This document shows, piece after piece, positions 1 to 11,500 of a DNA stretch of 64,000 bases. The notes below the pieces were generated by a model that saw only the letters and a list, made by a program, of their open reading frames with translations, did no database searches and was not told the DNA's origin. The stretch is from NCBI GenBank assembly GCA_031763025.1, contig JASSKH010000005.1:16210128-16274127 (forward strand), written 5' to 3'. The number at the start of each line of letters is the position of its first letter. Position 1 is the stretch's first letter. The DNA comes from Macrocystis pyrifera (Eukaryota; Sar; Phaeophyceae; Laminariales; Laminariaceae). The position numbers and the translations under genes are program-made.

Positions 1-369
1 CGGTGGCGGGGGCAGGCTCTCCTCTCTCTTTCTCCTCAGCAGCTATTACTCTCAGAACCTCCGCCGCAGGGACCGTGCTACTAGCAGTATTGCCCATATT
101 GAACCTTCTCCAAGGAGACACGAAAGTGTCTGGGCTGGGCCGAGCTTGGCTGGCAAGGACAAGAGAGTTGTCTTATGCGTGTTTGTATCTTCGATGCAGC
201 CTACAGTAGTGCTCCAACTCACAACACCCCAAGGTCAAGATGCAAAGTAGCACTGAGCGACGCACTGACGACGGTTGCAAATTGTTGCGAGAACAAACGA
301 CATACGACACGCTAGCACGCTCTTTCGGGAGATCGGAGTTCCACGGTATTGTATGGCGTTTGTATCATA

Positions 370-411
370 CATCAGTGCCCCCCCCCCCCCCCCCCCCCCC
401 CCCCTCCCCCC
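370..411. repeat. Poly-C tract
   Basis: About 35 C, one T, then more C. Nothing coding is supported around it. Confidence 0.9.
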
Positions 412-2067
412 TTATCGTTCGTTCGTTGCGTCATTCGCTCCTCCCCAGATCCCCCAGATATCAGATCCAAGATAGACAACACACCGGAGGACTCGAACCG
501 CACGCCGGTGCCAGTGACACATGTTCCCTCGTAAGTGTGGTGGTTGATTGTTCTGTGCATACAGTTGCCTTGTCGTCGCGGTCGCAGGCACGCAAGCAAG
601 CTTACAACAGTTACTCCATCCACACCCCAAAATTGCATCTTATGTGGCAAACAAAGCAACGCTGCGCGCTGCGGGTTTGTTCTACAGTTTATATCATCGC
701 CGGGAGAATAATTGTCGCCCACAAATCATGATGAAGGCATGCTCACCAGCCCCGGGGCAAGGCAGCCCCCGTCGGCGAGTCCTTCATCCCGTGTGGCGGT
801 GTCTCGCCGGTTTCGTCCCTAGCAAACGTCGGATAATCGAATCGTTTCAGTCGCGGCGGCTTGAGTTCATCACCGACCGACGTGTTTGTACGCGATCACC
901 GACCGACGTGTTTGTACCCGCGTTCCGCCTCCGAAAGGGCCGGGGACACGTTTAAGTATACTCGTAGCCCTCATGCAGCGGGGGCGGTGGTCTACAGTAA
1001 GCCCGCAATCATCCTGCACGCGTAGTCACCTATCCGGTGTCTGCCACCTGTAACACGAACAGCATACTATATAGATCTCGTCGCATAAAATACGTGGTGG
1101 GCGGTACACAAACGAACGACGACGCCATCCACCGCGCAAATACATGTAGAAACGGGAAAAAGCAGCAAGTAAATACTCGCTCCTGGTATACACATCCTGA
1201 AATACGTCTAATCGACGTCATACGGGCGGCTAAACCTACAACGCGCGAGAGGAAAGGCGGAGGATGTGATCCTACTAACGGCGCCACGCACACCAACCAA
1301 TCGGTGGGGTACCAGTATACTTTTGGTGCGTGCAATCTTCCGTGTCATCGCATTGTGTCCACAGCAGTTAGTTAGTTCGTCGCGAGGGAATGTTTTACGA
1401 CCTATGTACCTTCGGAAATGTGGTGTGGTAGTCAAAGGATTCAATAAACAATAGTGAACGCATCCTGGGAATACATCGATACACTTGGCTTTAACGCCCC
1501 CGTCGTTGTAGTGCGAGGGTGCTATTGGCGCAACAGGAGATGAGGATATACCTGGTACCTGGTACGACGTGGTGATTGTTGTGTTCCGATAATCAACATT
1601 GAGTACCCACCGAAACGGGAATGGAATGCACTACTTATTGTACGTAAACAAACATGAGAGCTCCACGTATCACCGGGTATGCCGCACATGACTCACCGGA
1701 TAGCTCGCGGGTTCCAGTATGCTATGCCAGGTGAACCCCTAGTGACAGTAGTCTGCTTCGTATTGTAACCAGGTACCAGTACATCTCAAGTATGCACCTC
1801 CTGGTGCGTATGCATTCAGTTGGCAAATATAGCAGTTCCCGACCGACGGGGGCTTTACAGCTTAAGAGTAACTAACCATTAACCACTGTCATGATGCAAG
1901 GTACGGTACTACACCATCTACTAATATCTACCAGGTAGTAGTTTTCTTGGTTTTGAAGCTAACCTTACGAAAAACAAAAATCACTCAATCATGTTGGTAA
2001 GAGTCCCCTCGAACATTCGTAACATCAAAATGCCTTCCGCTGCAGAAACATAGGGTCAAAGGTTTGG

Positions 2068-2388
2068 ACTCTTCCTGGACTACAGTAATTCGTCAACAAT
2101 CATGAAATACTTCAGCAGTTGTCGCATGCTAGGGAACTGCATATATATATTGGTACTAGTGTATTGAATACTTACTTGTACATTATCGGACGAACTACAT
2201 GTTTATATACGTCCCGAAACACCCTACACTCTTCCTGGACTACAGTAATTCGTCAACAATCATGAAATACTTCAGCAGTTGTCGCATGCTAGGGAACTGC
2301 ATATATATATTGGTACTAGTGTATTGAATACTTACTTGTACATTATCGGACGAACTATATGTTTATATACGTCCCGAAACACCCTACA
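2068..2388. repeat. 160-bp tandem duplication
   Basis: Two adjacent units begin ACTCTTCCTGGACTACAG at 2068 and 2228. They differ at about one base (GAACTACATG / GAACTATATG), so the duplication is recent or an assembly effect. Confidence 0.9.
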
Positions 2389-3407
2389 AGTAAAGGCGTC
2401 TTGCCAAGAGCGATTTTTTGTAGCATGGTGTTGCAGCTTAGGACCCGAACAAAAGTTTTGCCAGATGCCACCGTCTTACCAACCGTATGATACCATGCCG
2501 CCTCGCGCTAGCCTCAACACCGCCATTACTACAGCTACGTACTCATTGTGTGCAAAACAAGTTCTTCTGTATAGAGGCACAGCACTAACACCACCGACAG
2601 ATAAATACCTCAGGGCAGGGTAGTCTTAATGCGCAAGAAAATTAAAAACAATTACGTATTCGCAACGTAATTTACTGTAGATTAAACTATGGAAAAATAT
2701 TCCACAACGTCCCTCCCCTCCCCTCCCCCAGCCTCAACCCCATACCCATCTGTTTTTTTTCTTGCTTCGATGTTTCGACTCCCTCTTGCACCAACCGCGC
2801 GATTAGGAGGGGGGGGGGGTACCTTACTGTACACAATGAACGCCTCCCGCTGACCCACAATCGGCCAGACCCCCCCACTAAACGCTTGCCGGCAACCCTC
2901 CCCCTTGAAACAAGCTAAATTGCGCCGCTGCAATCCCGCACACTCTTCGCGTATAGAACCCGCTTTTTTTTCTTCACTGCTGAAAACAAAATCCAATTCC
3001 GAGCTAAGCTAGTTTCTTCCCCATGCACGGGTTGGAGTTGTAAAGTGGCTACGTCGGCCGGGAGTTCTCCACACGAACGGTTCCACACCTCGGGCAAATC
3101 ATCTAGATGTTTCAAGGACGACAAAATTCCCGATCGCGTTTCGTACCCTGTGTATATATACGCTGGTACGTATTATACGAGGTAATATACGATACCCTGG
3201 TTGTTATACAACCTTGTCTACCCCCTGCTGCATATTATACCTGGTAACCCTGGTTGGTTTGAAGATCTCGCCGACGTTTCCTCTTGATAAGGAGACGATC
3301 TACGGCAGCAGAATAGCATAATATGCCTCTACCTGTGTCCGTGTTCCATCCCGCCGCTCCTTCAAATTTACAACCAGCACCCACACCCTTTTTTTCGTTT
3401 TTATTGT

Positions 3408-3600
3408 TTGTTTTTGATGAACACCACTGGGCGTTCTCCACTGAGAAACATCCACTGGAGCATTGCCCACTCAGTATTCTCTACTGAGGACCACTGGGAT
3501 CCGCTAATGAGTAATCTCTGCCAAGCACTGATAATTGCCTACTCAGAATCTCCATGGAGCTTTCTCCCTGAGCATTCTGCGCCGAGCATTCTCGGTTGCC
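3408..3600. repeat. Degenerate minisatellite
   Basis: Irregular units around CCACTGAG(A/C)ATTCTC. No gene is supported here. Confidence 0.4.
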
Positions 3601-4194
3601 GAATGCGGGGGACTATTACTCTCGGGTGCCTCGGCTGCCTCCGATCAAACACCACCTCCCAATCCCGTAGAGGCTCAAGAGAGGCTTCTCAACTCAAAAG
3701 GGGGTACGGCAATCCTAAACTAAAAAACGCCACCGATACAACGTACAAGTACTATACAATTTTACCATTTTTGAATAGTTGTAGTTTACTTCGCTTTTTG
3801 TTCCCTCCGCAGGAAAGTTGTCTCCGAAGAAAAAGGTGTCTGTCGCAAGCAAGAGGAATAAAGCGGGTGCCACACCTTGCGACAAAAAAAATGTAAGAAG
3901 ACGGCAATGTCACACGCGTCACGTCACACGTGATAGAAAGGGCCGCCGGCTAAGGCCGCCCTGCGCTCCCCTCAACACGAAAAAAAACAAGCCGAAACAA
4001 CGGAGAATAAGGCAAACAGAACGGCCGTTTGAGAAAAAAAACCCTAAACGTACAGCAGCGCGACCGACCACAACAAAAAAAGGAACAGCGCCAATACAAA
4101 GAAAAAAAAAAACCAAGACAATACAAAACCGAAATAACAAACGGCGACGAGGACGACTCTTTTTCGCGAAAACAAAAAGCAGTCGGGGTGCGGG

Positions 4195-4330
4195 GCTACA
4201 CCCTCTTCAGCGGCAGTCTAGCCAATCATCAACCCTCTACAGGGGCACCCTGACCAACTAACGACCTTCTCCAACGGCACCCTAGCCACTCAACGACTAT
4301 TTTTCACCGGCCTGTTAGCAGATCAACGAC
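4195..4330. repeat. Degenerate minisatellite
   Basis: Units of about 35 bp around GGCACCCTAGCCAATCAACG. Confidence 0.4.
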
Positions 4331-4675
4331 TCTCGGCCGCTGCACTCTCTATGGCCCAATCAACAATTTTATTCCAGATCCACACCAAGCTGTTTCTTCC
4401 AGAACTGAAGAGCTTGGGGTCGCCCAAACAAAAACGCAACGCAGGCACAAAGGTCCGACCAAGCTCAGTTCGGAAAAACCAAAGAAACACTACTGGAGAC
4501 CCCTGGCAGGCGTTTTTTCTGTCCTAAGATCTTGATCAAAACACTGTGTGATCATGGGGGGGGAGCACTACAGTATTGATTTTCTAGAGGGAAGAAACCC
4601 AAGCGATAAAGCACGATGTGAGAAGGTAGCAGATAGATTCCATTGCCGTTGCCGGCCAGCCGTGAGTCCTCGAGA

Positions 4676-5135
4676 AATAGTCCATCAGATCGCATTAACG
4701 CTGAAATGCTCGCTTAGCTCACGTCGGTGCTAAAAAAAATCCATCAGCTCGCATCGATACTACCGTTCTCCGCCAGCCCCTCGCATCGATGCCTGAAGAG
4801 CCCCATCAGCTCGCATCTGTGGTGAAATGTTCTGTCAGCTCCTCGCATCCGTGGTGAAATACTCCATCAGTTCTTCGCATCCACGATCAAATGATCCGTC
4901 AGCTCCAAGCATCGCGATGCTAAAACGCTCCATCAGCTCGTATCGACGCTACAATGGCTCTCCATCAGCTTGACCCACACCAGCAATTTTTCACGAATCT
5001 CTTCACTTCCATCCATGGTGTAATACAGCAACTCGCATCGATGCTAGAATGCCCATGGAGCTCGCACCGACGCTATGATGCCCGGAAATATTGGGCGTCC
5101 ATCCATGGTACTGCCCAATCAGCTCGCATCGATGC
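4676..5135. repeat. Minisatellite overlapping the GT23-like stop codon
   Basis: About a dozen irregular 35-45 bp units around CCATCAGCTCGCATCGATGC. The last units overlap the terminal exon of the GT23-like gene. Confidence 0.7.
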
Positions 5136-5280
5136 TAATGCACGAATCTCTCGACTTCCCGTTCCCAGCCCTCAACAACGCCGCCATGCCATCCATGTTA
5201 TCGTTCGCTGTTCCCACCACCACTTCCGCCCTAGACAGCTGGACGAGGTCCGCAAACGCGTAAACGACGCTCCAGTACGT
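5119..5280 (-). CDS. GT23-like terminal exon E
   Basis: The acceptor is CCTTTTACGCAG/ACG; the exon encodes 53 residues and a TGA stop. It contains YAFADLVQLSRAEVVVGT, matching the 'D.h.Ls.adf.VcTfSS' block that ends GT23 domains. The last residues (SISIDAS-like tail) and the stop codon are encoded by one unit of the degenerate CATCAGCTCGCATCGATGCT minisatellite that fills 4.68-5.13 kb. The natural C-terminus may therefore have been replaced by repeat sequence. Confidence 0.6.
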   Translation of the reverse strand, partial: TYWSVVYAFADLVQLSRAEVVVGTANDNMDGMAALLRAGNGKSRDSCISIDAS

Positions 5281-5518
5281 CTGCGTAAAAGGCCAAGGCG
5301 GCAAGGCGGTTTTATTAAGGTCGGGAGGGGGCGGGAGGGAGGGGCGATGATGATACATGAGGCACCAGACGGGCTAGGTTTTGATAAGCAACCGAAATAA
5401 GTACGAAGCAAGCGAGATATACTATGGGTTGTATCACCAGCAACGGCTGGAGGCCCCATTCCAACCCAATACTGAAGATACTGGCAAAGTGCACCAGTAA
5501 TTTACATGTCGAATATAT

Positions 5519-5592
<74 letters not shown>

Positions 5593-8500
5593 GGGGGGGG
5601 GGGGGGGGGGGGGGGGAGGGGGGGAAGAGAAAAAATATTGCAACCAGAAAACAGCAGCGTTAAGAATGCTGCCGATGTTGCGGTGTTTTAAAGCGCGTAC
5701 CATCGTACCGGGTATAATATAATGAAAGAAAACATAAAAAACAAATAACTGGATGGACTTACTAATAGTAGCACCGTCCATCTCGTCATAGAACACCGCA
5801 GCGATGGACCTCAGCACCCCCCCCCGCTTCCAGACCAAACTACATGGAATTAATGTAGGGTTAATGCAAGGTATAGCAAAAGAGCCAAATTCATGGAGCT
5901 GTGAATTGACTCACTGTAAGTTGCCGACGAAATTGTTCACTTGGGTATAGGTGTTATTGGTCCGACTTACAGTCGTAGTAGTTTGCGGAGAGTTTTGCGT
6001 CTTTGTGTCCGGCCTGGCGCGTTTGAACCTCGACGTGTGATTAGTCATGACAAGATCAAGTCAGTTGGTCGGTTTATTTTCCCCATGCGACTATTAATAA
6101 GAATTAGCCGTCATGTCCAGGCAACTCATAGCCCTAAGAATTCACCCGATGACAACTGATTGTACCCCCATGAGTAACTGACAGTACCCTCGATTCGACA
6201 ACAAACTACTATCTGGTACCAGGTAAGAGTTAGCGTCAACAGCTAATTAGGTAAATTTTTCCAGTAGGAAAGACAGCTTGACATTCACATGCCTCCTGAC
6301 AGCTGTATTTCGTTCGGAGTGCTCGCGCACTCGACAGAGATACTTGGGTAACCGTATTTGGGAGTTCCACAGAGGCAACGGGCATGTTTCTCTGAGGGAC
6401 ATTCTAAATACGAGTAAATATATATATGCGGTGTTCGCTCCTTTCTATGCGCAACGACGATACGAAAATGCGTTTCCCCTGCTCGTGAGTTTCTTTGGCC
6501 GAGGGGAGAAGCTCTCACCTGCTGCTTGTTTTGCGCGCCCTTCCACTTCGAGGACCAGCCATTGACGACTCCGCGGCTAGGTTTCACGCTGGGGAAGTAA
6601 AGCGGTACCAATCGGCGCACCTGCTCGAACACCTCGGGGTCGTCCGATATCACCCACACCCCGCGGATGCGGTTCAGATTTTCTTCGGAATCTTCCCAGA
6701 TTCTCTCCGGCTCGTTCCACGTCTTCTCCGTATCGCTGCCCACGGACTCGCTGAGGATCGCTCCTTCGTGCACCAGCAAGTGATCTCGTGCGCGGGAGAC
6801 GTAAGTCTGCATGACAGCACGCCGGTGCGAGATGAAAATTCAGGCGGAAAAATTCAGCCTTACAGAAGAAATGCAGCACATACATTTGTCGAAAAAACAT
6901 GCTGGCGAAAACTCAACAACAAAAAGTATAAGCGTGATAATAAATGCAGTACGGTCAAGCACACATTATCGTCGAAAACGTTTGGACCTGACAAAAAACA
7001 GACCTGGTAGTACGAAGTACATACGTACGTTCGTCGAAAAATGTGCTGGTACGAGTTGGTTACCGCCATATCTCACGAATGCTCAAAAGTCTTTTTTTTT
7101 CATGTTTTGTTTTATCCTCCAGCGGAGCGGATTGGTAAACTTAAAACTTCAACCTCGCCGCACTTTCACGTTTAAAATGCGTGTCGTGCGTCAATTTAAC
7201 CCGTCGCTTCCGTTCACGCAGAACCGGCTGCTCTCACAACGGGCGCGTGAGCATACCGACCCGACCTGCCCCCCCCCCATAGTGGGGCAGGTGCGCACAA
7301 AGCTCCCTGCGCGAATGCTACGCAGCGCAATGGAAATGCGGGTGCTACCAACGGTTGCACTATTACGGGGGTCCATAGTTAATAAGACCTATGGTATACA
7401 TAAAAACCTATATATTTACCTATTTTTACTAACAATATTTGGTCCTATTAACTATGGACTCCCGTAATAGCTGTTTTCGGAGTTTTTAAACCCATGACTG
7501 GTTGGCTCCGTATTCTTCGTGTCATACCTACACCATGATTCATGTATTCCAACACCATCCCCATGGTATGTTCGTATTTTGGTGGTAAGGGCATATCTAC
7601 CGAGACCATGCAATATCCCTTTGGGTACGAACTATTACGGGGGGCCATAGTAAATAGGACCGAACGTTGCTAGTAAACATGGGAAAATATATAGATTTTT
7701 GTGTGTGTACCGTAGGTCCTATTTACTGTGGTCCTCCGTAATAGTACTTACCACTCTGTCCCTGAATATAAGTGCCATTTGTACATTAATATTGAGTCCA
7801 AAAGTACATTACATTTACGGACTTGGTGGAATTTAAGTGAGTTCAGCCCGAAACGGGACTGAGGTCCTACAAGGCTTAGGCGACACAAGCCCCGTGCGTA
7901 CGTACACATACACACTATCTTCACACAGAATACGTACCGACACCAGGTACGATATATCGAAAGAAAAGCTCCATGATATCTTCATATGCCGAACGTACGG
8001 CATACCTACCGAGATGATAATAGTTCGTGAAGATAAACAAGCTCCGCATCGGGTACAGGTAATGGTATCTCCGTACTTCGTGAGGCTACTCTACCGAAAG
8101 ACGGAAGCAACGAGCGCAGGCAGAGTCAACCGATACATGCCGCCAACAAAGCTCCGCCCTCACCTCCACGTCGATGTGGACCCCCCGGTAGGCCGCCTCG
8201 GCCTGCTCGATGTGAAGCACTATGAATGGCCCTCTCTTCACTTCGTCCGGGCTGGACATCAACACATCCCTCACGTCTCTCTTCAGCCACGACTGGGCGC
8301 TGTTCCACAGAAACAACCGACACAACGCCTGAAAACCAAGGAGGGTTTCCAGGAGGCATTTTAACGAGGGGGTGAGGGGACGGACGGACGCACGAAACAG
8401 AAAAATGGACATATGCGACTCTAGACTCTACAGTGATGTCGCGAGAGAACTTCCTCCTGTGGCCTGTGAGGCACCAGCGCGGAAGCAGGCTTGATACTAT

Positions 8501-11500
8501 TGCAGACACATACACGAATATATACGGTGAAACAACACGCTAGCGATAAGACACACCTCCCGGGACGGAGTTTAGAATCGATTTTCTCTCAATACCAGGC
8601 GGGGGGCTGGGGCGCAAAAAATGAGGACAGGGGCTTTGGTAATTGTCCACATCCATCGACGCGTCGCCCGGTGTTTGCAACTCTCTCCGTTGTCGAAAAC
8701 GGTGGGGCTTTCGGAGAAGTCGAGCTCTTTTTACTAAACGCGTCGCTCGGTGTGCTAGTCTATCTAATACCGCTCTGACCGGGAACATAAGAGACAGTTT
8801 ATATATAAATACGAAGGCCTAGCGACCCTTATATTCATGCCCAGCGCAAGTATATTATGTTTGTAGAGAAAAACAAGAAGACATCTCAGCTGCGATATCG
8901 ACATGTTTTTCGTATGCTCGGCTAAACACTAGCAAACACTTTCCACCAGGTATATATGTTAATACTTCACGTACACTCTACTAGACGTCAAACACTCGGG
9001 CACTGTTGACTGTACTCAGAAACACGACATATAAGATCCATGGTAGATTGGGGAGTTCCATGCTGGAAAGGGATTCCAGCAGTAGGGTAGGGTATTGGGA
9101 TATCGGGGTAATGTGTGCCCACCAATGCCACTCGTCAGGTGTAACTCTATACTGCATATGAGGCGAGTCAACTCGACAGCGAGGATGTAATACAAGAGGA
9201 GTTCCGTGCATGTCTGGAGTCAGCCACGCATTCCCGTGCAAGCTGCGTCTATACCTTTAGAGATCAATCAACACACTAGTGAATGCCGGTGATCTTCTAT
9301 TGGCAAGCGTAGCCCAGGCCAACCTAGAGAGGTGGGAATCTGCTTCCAGCATGTCTATTCTTTTTAGATTATGTGCTTCGTCAGGGAGCCAGCGTGTGTA
9401 TTTTGAAGATGAGATCGAGGTCCTGGAGGAGAGGACGTGTGTGTGAGAGAAGCAGAGGCAGGAGATGCCGCACCAGAAGCAGCAGCGATCCCAGCAGGGC
9501 CAAGTTTGAGCCGGACCTGGTAGATTCGCTTGGCACTGGTGGATAAGGCGCTGGAGAGTAGCAGTTGCAGGGGCAGCAGAAGCTCCAGCAGCACCGTCAG
9601 CAGTCAGAGGATTGCTGCACTTTTGTTGCGACGATGAAGCGCATGCAGTAACCACCGTTACCGCCGCCGCCGTGACCACCGCCGCCGCAACCGCCGTCTT
9701 CGCTACCGCCGCTGCCACTGCCGTCGTTTCGACCCGGGATAGCAAGGCATCTGCCTGAATCTGTGGGTTCGCTGCGCGCTGGCGACGTAGATGTAGAGCG
9801 TATATTATTATATGAAAGGGAGTTTGGCCGGCAGGAGGAGTTTGGCCGGCAGGAGCCGGGAGGGAAGGTGGAGACCGCGGGAGCGACGCTGGAAGTGTTC
9901 TGGCAGAATCGTTGCCTGGACTGCTGAAGAACCACGCCCGCAGGTGGTTGATGGGGGGGGGGCGTTGCCCTCGAGGAAGGAGACGAGGGAGAGAGTGAAG
10001 ATGGGCGCAGGGGGAGGAGTCTGCATCATCTGTTCGGGACCAGCGCACGGGCGCGACAGGATGCGCTGCCCCAAGTAAATTATAATCGATACACAATCAA
10101 TCCCAAAACAGAAATTACCGCAGCAATCAACCAACAAAGTCAAATACGCCTGGTGCGGACATAAGTTCTTGCTGGTGGCGCCTCGATCCCTTCTCTTTCA
10201 TCCTCTCTCTCATGGGGCAGCGCATCCTGTCGCGCCCGTGCGCTGGTCCCCAATAGACATATAATATCCATGGTAGATTGGGGAGTTCCATGCCGGAAAG
10301 GGATTCCGGCAGTAGGGTATTGGGGTATCGGGGTAATGTGTGCCCACCAATGCCACTCGTCAGGTGTAACTATATACTGCACATGAGGCGAGTCAACTCG
10401 ACAGCGAGGATGTAATGTTAGAGGAGTTCCGTGTCATGTCTGGAGTCAGCCGCGCATTCCCGTGCCAGCTGCGTCTATACCTTTAGAGATCAATCAACAG
10501 GTACTTACACCGGGTCCGTAGATATCAATAAATCACCCACACTCTACTGAAGACCACGAAGCACTCGGGTACTTCTATCGCGTAGATACTACACCGGGTA
10601 GATATTAATACTCTACCTATACTCTACCTGGTACTAATTACTATTATAAGCACTCGGGTACTCCTACCGGGTACGCAGATCTCAACACTTGACCTGTACT
10701 CTACAAAACACCAAACGCTCCTGTACCTCCACCGGGCAGATACCAACACTTCACCAATACTCTTCTTAACTCCAAACATTCGCGGACTCCGGCGGGTACT
10801 GCAAACACGAACACTTCACACCTGTCGGGCCACGAACTCGTCGATACCGAACCGCTGGAGCCACTCGTCCCCGTGGATTTCCATCGATGACCGGACGCTG
10901 TCGAACGTCAGGCCGGTTGCCGAGAGGACGTCGATCTCCCCAGCTCCGTGGGAACGCATGAACTCTCCCCAGTCCTGCAACGACAGAAAACAAGCCGCGA
11001 CAAGTGATGGGGAAGGACGTGTACTCATGTCCATGCATGGCCGTAGTCGTGCGTGTGACCATAGACCCTCGCATCCCTGCAATGCCGGGACGGAGCACAT
11101 CGGGCTTTCACCCACCAGGCGGACAGTACTTGCACCAAGCGCGAAGCGTCGTGAGATGTCCGGTGAGTCGCACGAAGGGTGAGCTGTATCCTACTAAGAA
11201 CCGCTTTAGAGGCGATTTTTCTTGCATACGGATGAACAGCATCAATTGATTGATACAACTTCTGGTGCGGCCACTTCCAGAGACAGCAATGGGTTTACTA
11301 TGTAACTGTCTTGTGGGTGCCTCACCATACACACACTACGTGATGCGCTCATCCCCATTGTACGGAGCAAAGGTTCTCCCCGCATAAAAATGATCGAACT
11401 CGACGGCCAGCCGTGGTAACCGCGAGGGGGGGTGTGTGACTAGGGAGAGGGCGATGCATGGCACGGGGGCTATCGTCGCAGAACAAAGAACCCCTCGCCT

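Noticed and set aside
4676..5135. CRISPR-like array
   Set aside because: Units are irregular, adjacent and degenerate, without constant repeats and unique spacers, in a eukaryotic context.
5434..5838. Poly-proline or poly-glycine proteins across the G tract
   Set aside because: Homopolymer translation only.
9257..10096. 279-codon minus-strand open frame, Ala-rich
   Set aside because: It runs through the interior and one terminal repeat of the TRIM-like element and is mostly CAG/GCC low complexity.
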